Shown one piece after another: positions 55,601-59,215 of a stretch of DNA of 64,000 nucleotides (the first letter of the stretch is position 1; every line of letters begins with the position of its first letter). Where the stretch lies: positions 23,532,495 through 23,596,494 of the forward strand of contig OU452225.1 of NCBI GenBank assembly GCA_911728455.2, read 5' to 3'. The position numbers and the translations under genes are program-made. Under the pieces are notes generated by a model. That model ran no database searches, had not been told where the DNA came from, and was given only the letters and a program-made list of their open reading frames with translations. This DNA comes from Marthasterias glacialis. Its lineage: Eukaryota; Echinodermata; Asteroidea; Forcipulatida; Asteriidae.

Positions 55601-56158
55601 ACCACACTATTTTGTTTTGCACCTAGATGTATTTTGTATCTATTTGTTTGAATCTATTCAGTGAAATTTGTGCTCCTTTTTTTGATGTTCTTTGATTGAT
55701 AGTGTCATTGTTGTCTTTATTGGACTATAAATTATAATAATAACTAGTTCTTATATAGTGCATTTTACAGTCATGTATCGATGTCCTTATATATAAGTGT
55801 AATAAATATAGAGTGTAATTTGTTTACCTATATTTGTAAATTATCTTTGTAAAATTTGATTTAATGTTTTTAATCCCATCCCTTTATTGGCTGTTTACGG
55901 CTGTCGAATAATGATAGATAACAATAGAAAATTAATATTTTTCTTTTCCAGCTGCGTAACCAAGCAGAGACGGAGCTGCGAAATTTGAGGTCCGATGTCA
56001 CTCAGCGCAAGATAAACGTGACCATCAGTACCTCCAAAAGTAAACTGCAAAACATCAAGGGAAGGGAGGAAGTGCAGCCTTCACGTAACATGGCAACTCG
56101 GGGTATGGGTGTATCCATAACACCCCACGGAAGCCAAAAGAGGGGGGGCAAGTTTTAA
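13582..56158 (+). CDS. SPATA1: SPATA1 orthologue, 13 coding exons, 1167 residues
   Basis: Spermatogenesis-associated protein 1 is a testis-enriched coiled-coil protein of poorly known function. Coding exons: 13582-13626, 18794-18900, 20488-20605, 33294-33347, 35479-35596, 38327-39037, 40615-41569, 42136-42838, 43152-43230, 44742-44867, 52194-52375, 53260-53358 and 55952-56158. All junctions are GT/AG and frame-consistent, giving 1167 residues. Residues 8-125 match the vertebrate N-terminus ([46 protein letters not shown]). Residues about 960-1130 match the SPATA1 C-terminal domain ([37 protein letters not shown]). Between them, 790 residues from three big exons are disordered or charged; vertebrate SPATA1 has only about 450 residues in all. 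It converges on OXCT1. Orthology is firm; exact splice forms are inferred. Confidence 0.88.
13887..13905 (+). repeat. G19 homopolymer
   Basis: Nineteen consecutive G follow GGAGGAGGTGGC, about 260 bases inside intron 1. Such a tract could form a G-quadruplex on the non-template strand. Confidence 0.9.
14133..14262 (+). repeat. Minisatellite arm 1 (TCGTACCTTCGCCAAC units)
   Basis: About seven degenerate copies of an approximately 16-17 base unit (TCGTACCTTCGCCAAC or TCAACTCGTACC with CAGTTAAG spacers) lie head to tail. The same units occur in inverted orientation at 15033-15142, making the pair the ends of one larger inverted structure. Confidence 0.8.
14300..14480 (+). repeat. Tandem duplication of about 104 bases
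   Basis: AGCCTTTAATCAAGG ... CAGGAGA-ATAGCGAGAAAG followed by AAAATTTAAAAA occurs at about 14321-14372 and again at 14425-14474. Both lie between the inverted minisatellite arms. Confidence 0.75.
15033..15142 (-). repeat. Minisatellite arm 2 (inverted)
   Basis: Units GGCGAAGGTACGAGTC and CTTAACTGAAGGTACGA are reverse complements of the units at 14133-14262. The middle has three nearly perfect tandem GGTACGAGTCGGCGAA units. Confidence 0.8.
15297..15414. mobile_element. Foldback element
   Basis: GCGAGTGGAATACGGAAAAATATAG ... GCGTCCCATAATCAAAC is followed after about 14 bases by GTTTGATATGGGACGC ... ATTTTTCTATATTCCTCGAGCGC. The arms are about 50 bases and imperfect. No protein is encoded. Confidence 0.65.
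15882..16046. mobile_element. Long near-perfect palindrome with GC-rich centre
   Basis: Arms of about 80 bases start ACAAATATTGACTGCTT, continue GGCGTAGTAAAACTAGTCACTC and GGTGATCCCCGGAGC, and meet at CCTATCTTCCC-CGGCTCCG-GGGAAGATAGG. Only a few mismatches separate the arms, so the element is young. The centre is clearly richer in GC than its surroundings. Confidence 0.8.
16095..16390. repeat. Inverted pair of short tandem arrays
   Basis: The left part repeats TTATATTGCCGTACTATTGTG-like units and the right part, from about 16290, repeats the reverse complement (CACAAAATACGGCGATGTAATGCAATAGTACGG). Unit variants match across the axis, so a long hairpin could form. Confidence 0.65.
17810..17830 (+). 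CDS. SPATA1: Possible alternative first exon of SPATA1
   Basis: ATGCCCATGGCTAACAAAAAT is followed directly by a strong donor, GTAAGT, and is in phase 0 with exon 2. It would give MPMANKN-LVDLHVY and a protein eight residues shorter. As an internal exon it would meet an in-frame stop just upstream, so only use as a first exon is coherent. No family similarity supports it, unlike exon 1 at 13582. Confidence 0.3.
17900..18240. mobile_element. Foldback element
   Basis: TTTGATGATACAAGCATGGAATTTGGCAC, then AGTCAGAGTA and GAGAAAGATA at about 17940-18005, recurs inverted at about 18100-18195 with moderate divergence. The arms are about 90-110 bases. An open frame on the minus strand through the right half has no recognisable similarity and I treat it as chance. 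Confidence 0.6.
18407..18703 (-). repeat. AAAGCCCCAGCTC MITE family (M2), truncated copy
   Basis: Its right end (AGAGCTGGGGCTTTA) and interior are the reverse complement of the complete element at 36369-36700. The other terminus stops inside AACTGACTGTAAATGC, so one terminal repeat is missing. It ends about 90 bases before SPATA1 exon 2. Confidence 0.7.
18794..18900 (+). CDS. SPATA1: SPATA1 coding exon 2
   Basis: It encodes residues 16-51, from [10 protein letters not shown] to TISAGFVR, within the conserved N-terminal module. Acceptor TTTTTTTTCAG and donor GTAATT; it ends in phase 2, with AG joined to A to make arginine. Confidence 0.9.
19070..19490 (-). repeat. Dispersed repeat E, copy 1 (intron 2)
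   Basis: The complement carries GGGCTAGAATTTTACACTGG, GGCCTGAGGCCAGT-like and TACCTCACTGTGTATTATCTT blocks found again at 23637-24330 and 28041-29060. The family is non-coding in all copies seen here. Confidence 0.6.
20065..20290 (+). repeat. tRNA-Leu-like SINE, family A
   Basis: The head keeps CTTCTGGTGGTTAAGTCATCGGAATGTGGGTTCAAATCCCGGTCATGAC with a good B box (GGTTCAAATCC), then the family body TTGTGTCCTTCAGCAAGATGCTTCACC. The A box is missing or degraded, so this copy is probably silent. It lies about 200 bases before exon 3. Confidence 0.7.
20488..20605 (+). CDS. SPATA1: SPATA1 coding exon 3
   Basis: It encodes residues 52-90 ([19 protein letters not shown] ... [12 protein letters not shown]), matching the vertebrate RVSPQLTL ... 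FLFLKCIGNN region. Acceptor TTTTTCAG, donor GTATGT, ending in phase 0. Confidence 0.9.
20740..20845. promoter_or_regulatory. Three GAATGTTC cores at 40-base spacing
   Basis: GGAATGTTCC-type palindromes occur at about 20750, 20790 and 20831. Each fits the GAAnnTTC half-pair of a heat-shock element. There is no adjoining promoter, and the even spacing may simply reflect an old tandem repeat. Confidence 0.25.
21610..21755 (+). repeat. tRNA-Leu-like SINE fragment, family A
   Basis: GTGGTGGCTGAGCAGTCTATTGCATTAAAC keeps the A-box region, and CCTTGAGCAAGACATTAAAC keeps the body. The B-box part is degenerate. Confidence 0.5.
21802..21940. mobile_element. TTAA-flanked MITE (family M3), copy 1
   Basis: CTCTTTTATTACGG at the left and CCGTAGTGAAAGAG at the right are inverted terminal repeats, and TTAA lies directly outside both ends (21798-21801, 21941-21944). 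Exact TTAA duplication is typical of piggyBac-related elements. At 139 bases it has no coding capacity. Confidence 0.8.
22924..23073. mobile_element. Foldback element
   Basis: GTAGAATCAAAAT, then AAGTTGAAGCAGTGCTTAACAAATATTA and AATGGCCG, is mirrored by CGGCCAT, then TAATATTTGGTAAGCAATGCTTCAACTT and ATTTTGATTCTAC. Arms are about 60 bases with a purine-rich loop. Confidence 0.8.
23637..24330 (+). repeat. Dispersed repeat E, copy 2, with a 92-base direct repeat
   Basis: This is the longest uninterrupted copy: TAACACTGGACTTCACGCCTGAGGCCAGT, AATAATAATACCTCACTGTGTAATATCTT and TTTTGATTCTGGTCTGGTCAACAAAATTCTGG. Inside, 23781-23872 and 24015-24106 are direct repeats with a single difference, TTTCTTCG versus TTTCCTCG. 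Confidence 0.65.
24640..24835 (+). repeat. Short internal repeats with inverted ends
   Basis: GGGCATGCTGGCCAA occurs twice (about 24731 and 24775), with related GGCATGAGGCCAA and GCTGGCCAAATC blocks. The outer sequences GGCCTCGATCTTAAG and CTCGGTTAAGATC are approximately inverted. It is probably an old foldback element. Confidence 0.4.
25203..28029 (-). mobile_element. LINE, 5'-truncated, long intact reverse-transcriptase frame
   Basis: One uninterrupted 941-residue frame runs antisense to SPATA1. Residues 1-220 are the AP-endonuclease domain ([10 protein letters not shown] at 109-118, SDHHL at 204-208) without its first segment, because the frame begins at the WTESGRKRL region. Residues about 430-780 are reverse transcriptase: [32 protein letters not shown] near 579, [10 protein letters not shown] near 637, FADDLALL at 681, TYLGS. 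The C-terminus ([31 protein letters not shown]) ends at TAA in a TAAG-rich tail, as in RTE-type LINEs with very short 3' UTRs. TCACACTCA flanks both ends (25194-25202, 28030-28038). Lack of stops or frameshifts implies a recent insertion; without the N-terminal endonuclease part it is unlikely to move. RTE assignment is inferred. Confidence 0.9.
28041..29060 (+). repeat. Dispersed repeat E, copy 3, interrupted
   Basis: GGGCTCAAATTTTACACTGG and GGCCTGAGGCCAGTAGCTTTAGTGTCGG open the copy right beside the LINE. After the foldback at 28138-28322 and unrelated sequence it continues with AATAATAATACCTCATTGTGTAATATCTTG (about 28744) and ATTTTGATTCTGGTCTCGTAAA (about 28970). Confidence 0.55.
28138..28322. 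mobile_element. Foldback element
   Basis: ATTAATTAGGG ... GTGTGATGA ... GGTCTTCA ... GGTAATGACC ... TGGTGGCTGGATGCTGTTAATGG is mirrored by CCATTAACAGCGTCCAGCCACCA ... GGTCATTACC ... TCATCACAC ... ATTAGTTAAT. Arms are about 85 bases. It sits inside dispersed repeat E. Confidence 0.8.
31018..31298. mobile_element. 281-base near-perfect palindrome with GATCGAAACGT motif
   Basis: Arms of about 130 bases run from TAAGAATATACTATTAA at the edge through ACCATGTGTTTGAATCTCTTTTGGG, GGAGTGTTGGCTCTGAAAAG and AGCCGGAGTGGTCTC. Each arm ends, next to the axis, in CTGAAGACGATCAG-AGTATA-CTGATCGAAACGT pointing outward (plus strand 31167-31200; minus strand 31116-31149). Only a handful of mismatches separate the arms. 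It encodes no protein and looks like a young foldback element or a head-to-head pair of retroelement ends. Confidence 0.85.
32030..32365. mobile_element. Foldback element with 150-base loop
   Basis: GCAAGTTAGATTTGAATAATGTCTGGTA, CTTAGTCACAAGTTAC and TTTGAATTCCTCAGACTA on the left (32042-32123) are mirrored by TAGTCTGAGGAATTCAAA, GTAACTTGTGACTAAG and TACCAGATATTATTCTAATCTAAC on the right (32275-32352). Confidence 0.8.
33294..33347 (+). CDS. SPATA1: SPATA1 coding exon 4
   Basis: It encodes residues 91-108, [18 protein letters not shown], equivalent to vertebrate VKEKQE-ELKLKSFAPP. Acceptor TTTCGCAG, donor GTATGT, phase 0 at both ends. Confidence 0.92.
33456..33615. mobile_element. Palindrome with GC-rich arms
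   Basis: ACAATTGTTGTCTGCTGTGATATGTGGTCCATGCTGTTTTGGACACC and GGGTGTCCAAAACAGCATGGACCACATATCACAGCAGACAACAATTGT are almost perfect inverted copies. Between them GATGGCACCCGAGGCG and CCGAGGGTGCCATT extend the pairing to the centre. Arms are about 75 bases. Confidence 0.85.
33611..34108. mobile_element. Terminal-inverted-repeat element of about 500 bases
   Basis: TTGTTATACCATGATATTAGATTG at 33618 is mirrored by CAATCTAATACCATGGTATAACAA at about 34081-34104. The interior has a near-exact tandem pair: ACCTCTTTCTC-GG starts units at about 33809 and 33911, each with ATCAATGGGGA-GATGAAAT and GATC-AGGTAATGGAC. No protein is encoded. It abuts the palindrome at 33456-33615. Confidence 0.65.
34588..34870. 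repeat. SINE family B tails, head to head
   Basis: ACCCATACACCGATGTGTGTTAAGCACTGTATACTCAG at 34626-34663 is mirrored by CTGAGTATACAGTGC-TTAA followed after an insertion by CACACATTGGTGTATGGG. Both halves match the 3' part of the tRNA-like SINE at 47785-47962, so this is a palindromic arrangement of its tail. Confidence 0.7.
34696..34820. mobile_element. TTAA-flanked MITE (family M3), copy 2
   Basis: CTCACTACGG and CCGTAGTGAAAGAG are the inverted ends, the left lacking four bases (TTTC). TTAA flanks both sides (34692-34695 and 34821-34824). The site is the SINE tail sequence CAGTGCTTAACACACAT, seen uninterrupted near 47920 and 58060. Confidence 0.82.
35210..35376 (-). repeat. tRNA-like SINE, family C
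   Basis: On the minus strand: GGTTGGCTCAGTGGTTTCTTTCCCTGCC (A box TGGCTCAGTGG), then a B box GGTTCGGATCC, and a body with TTGGTTTTCAGTCCCTACCTGATTGCGTGGG and TTTTCCTCCCACACC. It matches the plus-strand copy at 49228-49395. It lies 100 bases before exon 5. Confidence 0.85.
35479..35596 (+). CDS. SPATA1: SPATA1 coding exon 5
   Basis: It encodes residues 109-147 plus one base, from [17 protein letters not shown] to [16 protein letters not shown] aligns with the vertebrate LQPELYLLP segment that ends the N-terminal module. Acceptor TGTCAAG, donor GTGAGT; ends in phase 1. Confidence 0.85.
36081..36366. mobile_element. Foldback element
   Basis: TACCTGAAACCACCCAAAAATGTT, GTGAATGGACATGCAGGCTTATACTGAAAATAGTTTGAG at the left are mirrored by CTCAAATTATTTTCAGTATTTAAGCCTGCTTGTCCATTCAC and GGGTGGTTTCAGGGTA at the right. 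Arms are about 80 bases. Confidence 0.8.
36369..36700 (+). mobile_element. AAAGCCCCAGCTC MITE family (M2), complete copy
   Basis: TAAAGCCCCAGCTCAAC at the left and GTTGAGCTGGGGCTTTA at the right are 17-base inverted terminal repeats with one difference at most. The interior shares blocks with 10735-11284 and 18407-18703. It is 332 bases and non-coding. Confidence 0.85.
38327..39037 (+). CDS. SPATA1: SPATA1 coding exon 6, large basic exon
   Basis: This 711-base exon encodes residues 148-384, rich in K, Q, G, S and T. Short GKQ or GK-x repeats are clear in the middle ([26 protein letters not shown]). It has no predicted domain and looks disordered. Acceptor GGTGTAG, donor GTAGGT, phase 1 at both ends. 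I recall no vertebrate SPATA1 counterpart of this size. Confidence 0.85.
39038..40614 (+). other. SPATA1 intron 6
   Basis: AT-rich intron in which I see no defined element and no alternative exon. Confidence 0.6.
40615..41569 (+). CDS. SPATA1: SPATA1 coding exon 7, largest exon
   Basis: This 955-base exon encodes residues 385-702 in one open frame, dominated by S, P, N, Q and H ([41 protein letters not shown]), so a low-complexity disordered region. It ends with a more acidic piece, [19 protein letters not shown]. Acceptor CCCGTTTTAG, donor GTACAC after GAGAG. Base composition is C-rich on the coding strand, unlike the AT-rich flanks. Confidence 0.85.
41570..42135 (+). other. SPATA1 intron 7
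   Basis: A 566-base intron with no recognisable element. The acceptor TATTGAAG has no strong pyrimidine tract, but it is the only choice nearby that keeps the frame of exon 8. Confidence 0.65.
42136..42838 (+). CDS. SPATA1: SPATA1 coding exon 8, charged coiled coil
   Basis: It encodes residues 703-937. Residues about 760-865 are a continuous K/E/R/Q-rich stretch ([41 protein letters not shown]) expected to be a long charged helix or coiled coil. The flanks are less ordered, and [15 protein letters not shown] near 885 is a more complex segment. Frame from exon 7 reads [18 protein letters not shown]. Donor GTAAGT after GATGGA; ends in phase 0. Confidence 0.85.
42951..43018 (+). repeat. 18-base minisatellite
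   Basis: AACCACTGGTTCTTGTAG is repeated nearly four times, with one GTGCTT variant, inside the short 313-base intron 8. Confidence 0.95.
43152..43230 (+). CDS. SPATA1: SPATA1 coding exon 9
   Basis: It encodes residues 938-963, [20 protein letters not shown] then GRFDSE. Acceptor ATGTGCAG, donor GTAAGT, ending in phase 1. This is linker sequence before the conserved C-terminal domain. Its use is inferred from splice sites and phase rather than similarity. Confidence 0.65.
43703..43716 (+). promoter_or_regulatory. RFX X-box consensus in intron 9
   Basis: ATTTCCATGGCAAC fits the X-box pattern RYYNYY-AT-RRNRAC at every position. It lies about 1 kb upstream of exon 10. Whether RFX factors bind here is unknown. 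Confidence 0.3.
43985..44222 (+). pseudogene. LINE 3' fragment (CR1-like)
   Basis: [28 protein letters not shown] followed by KTFLF is the typical end of many CR1/L2-type reverse transcriptases (a P-x-x-WN-LP-x-x-R-x-x-SS-x-x-F-K pattern). Downstream, AGAAGTGCTATATAAATAGTTCATTATTTATATTATT resembles the short tail of such elements. Only this last part is present. Confidence 0.7.
44339..44466. mobile_element. GGGTGGATTTCACAAAG MITE (family M4), copy 1
   Basis: GGTGGATTTCACAAAG at the left and TTTTGTGAAATCCACC at the right are inverted ends. The interior is itself palindromic around AGTCCTAACTTATAGGACTTG, with several TAGTCCTAA units. A second copy is at 56839-56973 in the opposite order. Confidence 0.85.
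44742..44867 (+). CDS. SPATA1: SPATA1 coding exon 10
   Basis: It encodes residues 964-1005 ([20 protein letters not shown] then [21 protein letters not shown]), the first part of the conserved C-terminal domain and a predicted coiled coil; vertebrates have a matching ERNREELVK segment. Acceptor CTCTAAAG, donor GTAAGC, phase 1 at both ends. Confidence 0.9.
45219..45292. mobile_element. Short inverted-repeat element
   Basis: GAATTCTGCGCTTACG at the left and CGTAAGCGCAGAATTC at the right are perfect 16-base inverted repeats, with partly complementary GGCGCCCTC and GGGC inside. It is 74 bases and non-coding. Confidence 0.7.
46398..46690 (+). repeat. Dispersed repeat E, diverged copy 4
   Basis: GGGGCTTGAAATACCCACTGGACCACTGGCC-like opening and TTTGGTCTTGTAACAAAATTCTTGTCCTGTAAAATTTGTGAG near the end correspond to the ordered blocks of the other copies. 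Divergence is high. Confidence 0.4.
47785..47962 (+). repeat. tRNA-like SINE, family B
   Basis: A box TAGTCTAGTTGG (47799-47810) and a perfect B box GGTTCGAATCC (47844-47854) form an internal pol III promoter. The body has CTGTGAGGTTTTTTTCACAG, a small hairpin, then ACTGAGTATACAGTGCTTAACACACATCGGTGTATGGG. Related copies lie at 54190-54360 and 57950-58105. Confidence 0.85.
49228..49395 (+). repeat. tRNA-like SINE, family C
   Basis: A box TGGCTCAGTGG and B box GGTTCGAATCC are both consensus. The body (GATTGGGTTTTCAATCCCTACCTGATTACGTGGG, TTTTCCTCCCACATC) matches the inverted copy at 35210-35376. It is the better preserved of the two. Confidence 0.85.
49835..49944. mobile_element. MITE with 20-base perfect terminal repeats
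   Basis: TTATCCCAGAATATAATCAC at 49835-49854 and its exact reverse complement at 49925-49944 enclose about 70 unrelated bases. No target duplication is obvious. Perfect termini suggest a young insertion. Confidence 0.85.
50546..50559 (+). promoter_or_regulatory. Perfect RFX X-box in intron 10
   Basis: GTTGCCATGGTAAC is the canonical X-box (GTTGCC-AT-GGTAAC). It lies about 1.6 kb upstream of exon 11, in a gene whose family is linked to sperm. The match is exact, but a role as enhancer or internal promoter is inference. Confidence 0.4.
51394..51604. mobile_element. MITE with ATCATGA-ATA terminal repeats
   Basis: AAAGGGGCTGTGTCGTCATGATTATA at the left and TATAATCATGAGGCCATAGCCCTT at the right are imperfect inverted repeats of about 25 bases. 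The interior has a GC-rich patch (CACACGCGCGCGCTTGCGG). Confidence 0.7.
52194..52375 (+). CDS. SPATA1: SPATA1 coding exon 11
   Basis: It encodes residues 1007-1066: [20 protein letters not shown], then [22 protein letters not shown]. This is the most recognisable piece of the SPATA1 C-terminal domain; vertebrates have GWKKRYFETKK and a following LEEVLNTLR helix. Acceptor TGTTTCCAG, donor GTAAAG, ending in phase 0. The frame beyond the donor stays open briefly but loses similarity. Confidence 0.93.
52480..53215 (+). repeat. C-rich, G-poor satellite in intron 11
   Basis: Three copies of an approximately 157-base unit (starting AACATGCCAGCCCTTCCCC near 52530, 52688 and 52845) are followed by shorter degenerate CCCCAACACCCC units. 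The plus strand has almost no G for over 700 bases. The frames through it are open but switch between units, and the unit length is not a multiple of three, so I do not call it coding. Confidence 0.9.
53260..53358 (+). CDS. SPATA1: SPATA1 coding exon 12
   Basis: It encodes residues 1067-1099, [20 protein letters not shown] then [13 protein letters not shown], matching vertebrate IIQITEVQHAIDQLKRK and KMKL. Acceptor CATCAACAG was chosen over a later CACAAG because it keeps four extra residues resembling the vertebrate spacing; both are in frame. Donor GTAATT, phase 0. Confidence 0.85.
53389..53498. mobile_element. Palindromic MITE, family M1, copy 2
   Basis: TTTTGGAGATGGAAGTGCAATGTAAA, a GTACATG core, and the inverted end TTACGCTGCTCTTCCTGCTCCAAAACGTCATCTCTTACCAACAGG match copy 1 at 4798-4906. 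In reverse complement its outer end reads CCTGTTGGTAAGAGATGACG, as in copy 1. Confidence 0.7.
54060..54360 (+). repeat. tRNA-like SINE, family B, with extra tail segment
   Basis: The core is 54190-54360 with A box TGGTCTGGTGG, B box GGTTCGAATCC (54253-54263) and the CACTGAGTATACAGTGCTTATCACACATCGGTGAAAGGC body. A second copy of ATCACACATCGGTGAAAGGCAAATTG lies upstream at 54074-54099, so two tails bracket the head. Confidence 0.8.
54405..54456 (+). repeat. LINE-like tail with (AAT)n
   Basis: GTTTTTTTGACAATGGCCAAATAAATAATAATAATAATAATAATAAT looks like a retroposon tail ending in a microsatellite of about nine AAT units. The body of that element is not recognisable. Confidence 0.6.
54985..55345 (+). 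repeat. tRNA-Leu-like SINE, family A, full length
   Basis: The head CGGCTGAGTGGTTAGTGCG (A box), TACTCAAGCTCTGG (the position of a CAA anticodon) and GTGGGTTCAAGTCTCGG (B box) resembles a leucine tRNA with long variable arm. The body has TTGTGTCCTTGAGCAAGACACTTGACC and a GC-rich middle, and the tail is A-rich with AAATAAAT units. Confidence 0.85.
55952..56158 (+). CDS. SPATA1: SPATA1 coding exon 13 and stop
   Basis: It encodes residues 1100-1167. [20 protein letters not shown] completes the last C-terminal helix (vertebrate VSDLRTLKAELAQKK). The remaining 48 residues are basic, ending GSQKRGGKF before TAA. Acceptor TTCTTTTCCAG. Confidence 0.88.
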   Translation: MRNQAETELRNLRSDVTQRKINVTISTSKSKLQNIKGREEVQPSRNMATRGMGVSITPHGSQKRGGKF

Positions 56159-56640
56159 ACAGGGTGTGGTGAACAAACGATATCAGAAAATGGAGTCAGT
56201 GTACCAAGGTGATGGACAGTGTTCTGGTGATGGAATATTGAGTGTTTAAATCAGGCAAAAGATGATTTTTTTTCCCTGGATTGGTTGAAAGATGTTTTCT
56301 CAAAACCATGAACTACAGAGTTATTGCTTAAAACTCTAACCATCTGCAATACATCAAAATCGAAGTGCAGGTTTTGTTTGATTTTGTTGTCCTGAGGACT
56401 GCACTTGTAAACTAAATATGCTTTACATGGGATCAGGCATATCACCATAATCAGAGTCCAACAGTTTGGGTGTTGAGTTACCATGGTGTTCGGATTCTTT
56501 ATTGTTTTCCCCTCAAAAAATGTTGAACCATTTTTAAAAAAACATTTATTGCTTTTTAACCATAATGGTCCCAAATCCTATGCATGAAGTTGTTTGACAT
56601 TTCAAGACATGGACCTTCAGGCCAAAATAACAGTGGGACA

Positions 56641-56755
56641 ACGCTAGGTGGCAGCAGACTTACCAGGTAAATTGTCATTGTTTACGTAGTTCTGAGCATT
56701 CTCACATTGCCGAGAACAGTGGGTTTTCCTGGTAAGTCTGCTGCCACCTAGTGTC
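56641..56755. mobile_element. MITE with 25-base inverted ends
   Basis: GCTAGGTGGCAGCAGACTTACCAGG at 56643-56667 and CCTGGTAAGTCTGCTGCCACCTAGT at 56728-56752 are perfect inverted repeats over at least 24 bases, around a 60-base middle. It lies about 480 bases past the SPATA1 stop. Confidence 0.88.
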
Positions 56756-56838
56756 CTTAAAAGTCTCCCATTGACTATCATTGGAACAGACATACCAAAT
56801 CTGGTCCAAGCCCAGACATGAACTTGGGTGTTGAGTTA

Positions 56839-56973
56839 CCAGGGGTGGATTTCACAAAACTAGTCCTAACTTCGGACTTGTCCGAACTTACGATTAGTGC
56901 TATAAGTTAGGACTAGTTACTCTTCCTAACTCGAGATAGACTAGTCCTAGCCCTTTGTGCAATCCACCCCTGG
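56839..56973. mobile_element. GGGTGGATTTCACAAAG MITE (family M4), copy 2
   Basis: CCAGGGGTGGATTTCACAAA and TTTGTGCAATCCACCCCTGG form the ends, and internal TAGTCCTAAC units and TCGAGATAGACTAGTCCTAG match copy 1 at 44339-44466. Confidence 0.85.
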
Positions 56974-57949
56974 CTGGAGGATTTTGTAGGACATGGGTGG
57001 GTCTCTAGCCAAATTACTGGAGGGGGGGGGGTAATGTAGATTCAGTCAATTTGACTGGATGCAAATTGAGCTATTAAAAGAATTGCCTTTAAAATTTTCA
57101 TTAAATTGTTTTACTATACACTATTACAATAGTTATCTTTGAAAATTTCATGTAATTATTTGAAGTAATAAGTAAAATTGCATGTGGAAATGAACTGTGC
57201 TTTTTAATGGCAATATATTGTGTATCTATAATTGTATATTATTGTAATTACTGTAATCAAACCTCATTAGAAATACGCTCACTTTTTAATTAAAATTGTA
57301 CAGTATATATATATTAATTTATTCCTTCAGTGCTCTTATAAATGGCGGTTGTGGTGAGGAGTTTGTATTATATGTTACTGTAGATGGGTTGATGAATGCA
57401 TTTTGTTATAATTAGGAAAAGCAGAGACAACAATTTGTCAAAAATTCTTGTGGTTTTGAGATTTTTCTGGGCACGCTTAGTGCTCTTGAGGGAACCCTCG
57501 TTGATGTAATGTTTGCTTTAGGGAGGTGGAAGTATTTCTTATTTTTTGTTGCCCTCTACTGTCTTAGCAATAGACCTTATGCACATGACATCATTTGAGT
57601 AGGGCGCCCTCGCCTGGAAGTCAAAAGGAGGTAGTTCATTGGCCAATCATTTACGCCGCACATACAAATCTTTGCATTTCCATTGTTTCATCATTGGTTA
57701 ACATCTAAGATGGTGGTTAGTTGACGTCAATGTTTAAGGTTTATGGCTTAGAAAAGCACGGAGTATAATAGGGCCATGTCACACAGGGCAATTTTTACCG
57801 GCAACTTGGAGGCAACCAAAACTGCACCCCATGCAAAAGAAACACTTCGGTAGCACAGGGGTTAATTTTTTCTAACAATGTCTTACAACCCTCAAGAAAA
57901 TCAGGTGAAAACTAAAATGTGAATGCCTTTTCTTCTTGGAGATTGCCTG

Positions 57950-58105
57950 GAACTGGTTGGCTGTAAATTTTTTATCGTGGGTTCAAATCCCACCCAAGGA
58001 AAATGCCTGTGAGGTTTTTTTTCACAGGACTCGGGAAAGTACTGAGTATTGTATACAGTGCTTAACACACATCGGTGTAAGGGCAAAACATAAATAATAC
58101 TTTTT
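57950..58105 (+). repeat. tRNA-like SINE fragment, family B
   Basis: The head is truncated; GTGGGTTCAAATCCCACCC (B box) and the body CTGTGAGGTTTTTTTTCACAG then GTACTGAGTA-TTGTATACAGTGCTTAACACACATCGGTGTA remain, with a small duplication in GAGTATTGTATAC. Confidence 0.8.
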
Positions 58106-58554
58106 TTTCACCAGGCAAAAAACAAAAAAACAAAAGGAATTTGAATTCAGATGAAAGTCTGGATTTTCCCCATCTCCGATATTTTATAGGTTAACTTGGA
58201 ATGTTTCTTTCTATGCATGCTTAAATTACCTCATTAATCATTTCTGCTTCATGCACAGCTAGCACATGAATTTGTCACTGATCTTGTTTGTGTAGAGTTG
58301 TGACCGTAAGCACACAATGCGACCAAAAGCAGAGCCAATAAAATCTCATACAATTTTCTTAATTTTTCCTTAATTTAAAAAAACTTCTCATGGAAATGTT
58401 CATGGTAGTCCCCATGTGTCCAATATATCAACAATGGGATTGGGGAGAAAAAAAAAGTATTGCTTGAAAATGTAGCTTTCTACTTTAAAATTTATTTTTC
58501 TTTGTTGACTTACGCTTTGGTCAGTATTGTGGTAAAGTAAACCTGAGCAAACTG

Positions 58555-58560
58555 AATAAA
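58555..58560 (+). terminator. Possible SPATA1 polyadenylation signal
   Basis: AATAAA is followed by TCTTATTTTATTGACACTCTG. It is about 2.4 kb past the stop codon, so the assignment is weak; variant signals such as ATTAAA occur nearer. Confidence 0.2.
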
Positions 58561-58657
58561 TCTTATTTTATTGACACTCTGTTATTAAGGTGGATTTATT
58601 TCTTTTAATTAAACTGTCTAAAACCATACTCTTGTTCCCTGTTCAACGGATTCTGTA

Positions 58658-59215
58658 CAGCCATGAATGCTCATGTCTTCCCAATTGCCACCTACGGATC
58701 AGAGACATGGGCTGTCGGAAGTGCAGACAGAAACAGAATCCAAGCTTTTGAGATGTGGTGCTGGCGCAAGATACTGAGAATATCTTGGATGGAACATAAA
58801 ACCAACGATTTCGTGCAAAGCCTGATTGGTGATGAGCCCCCCCCCCCTTGTGACACAGGATCAACAGAAACAGACTGATGTATTTTAGTAATTTTTCAAG
58901 AAGGGAAGGAGACGGCATTGAGAAGACAATGGACCAGGGCAACATTGAAGGAAAACTCTGTTGGACTGAGAGCACTATGAGATGACGGGCATGTCCCTGA
59001 ATGGGGGCCTACCGACTAGCTCAGGATAGACATGGGTGAAACTCCATCAACAGAAGGGTCAAGAGGAGGAGTCAGCCATGACTCGTATGGCTATGATGAG
59101 GACGTACAGACAAAGCATGCAGGATTGACATGGAGTCAGGAATAATTGTCCCATTAGATCCGGATTTTCCAAAAAGGCTTGCCTTCTCCAGGGACGAGAT
59201 CTAAGCAAATGAAAA
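58658..59215 (+). pseudogene. RTE-like LINE 3' fragment, frameshifted
   Basis: NAHVFPIATYGSETWAVGSA then RNRIQAFEMWCWRKILRISW is the post-RT region of RTE-type LINEs. A C10 run near 58838 and later shifts break the frame, but pieces such as GDGIEKTMDQGNIEGK and a SLNG-type ending can be followed in other frames to about 59050. It is a dead copy, distinct from the intact LINE at 25203-28029. Confidence 0.8.

Larger units (their letters stand above)
53359..55951 (+). other. SPATA1 intron 12
   Basis: It holds a MITE 30 bases past the donor, a SINE with an extra half copy of its tail, an AAT microsatellite and a tRNA-Leu-like SINE. About 53500-54030 and 55350-55950 are AT-rich with nothing else assignable. 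Confidence 0.7.
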
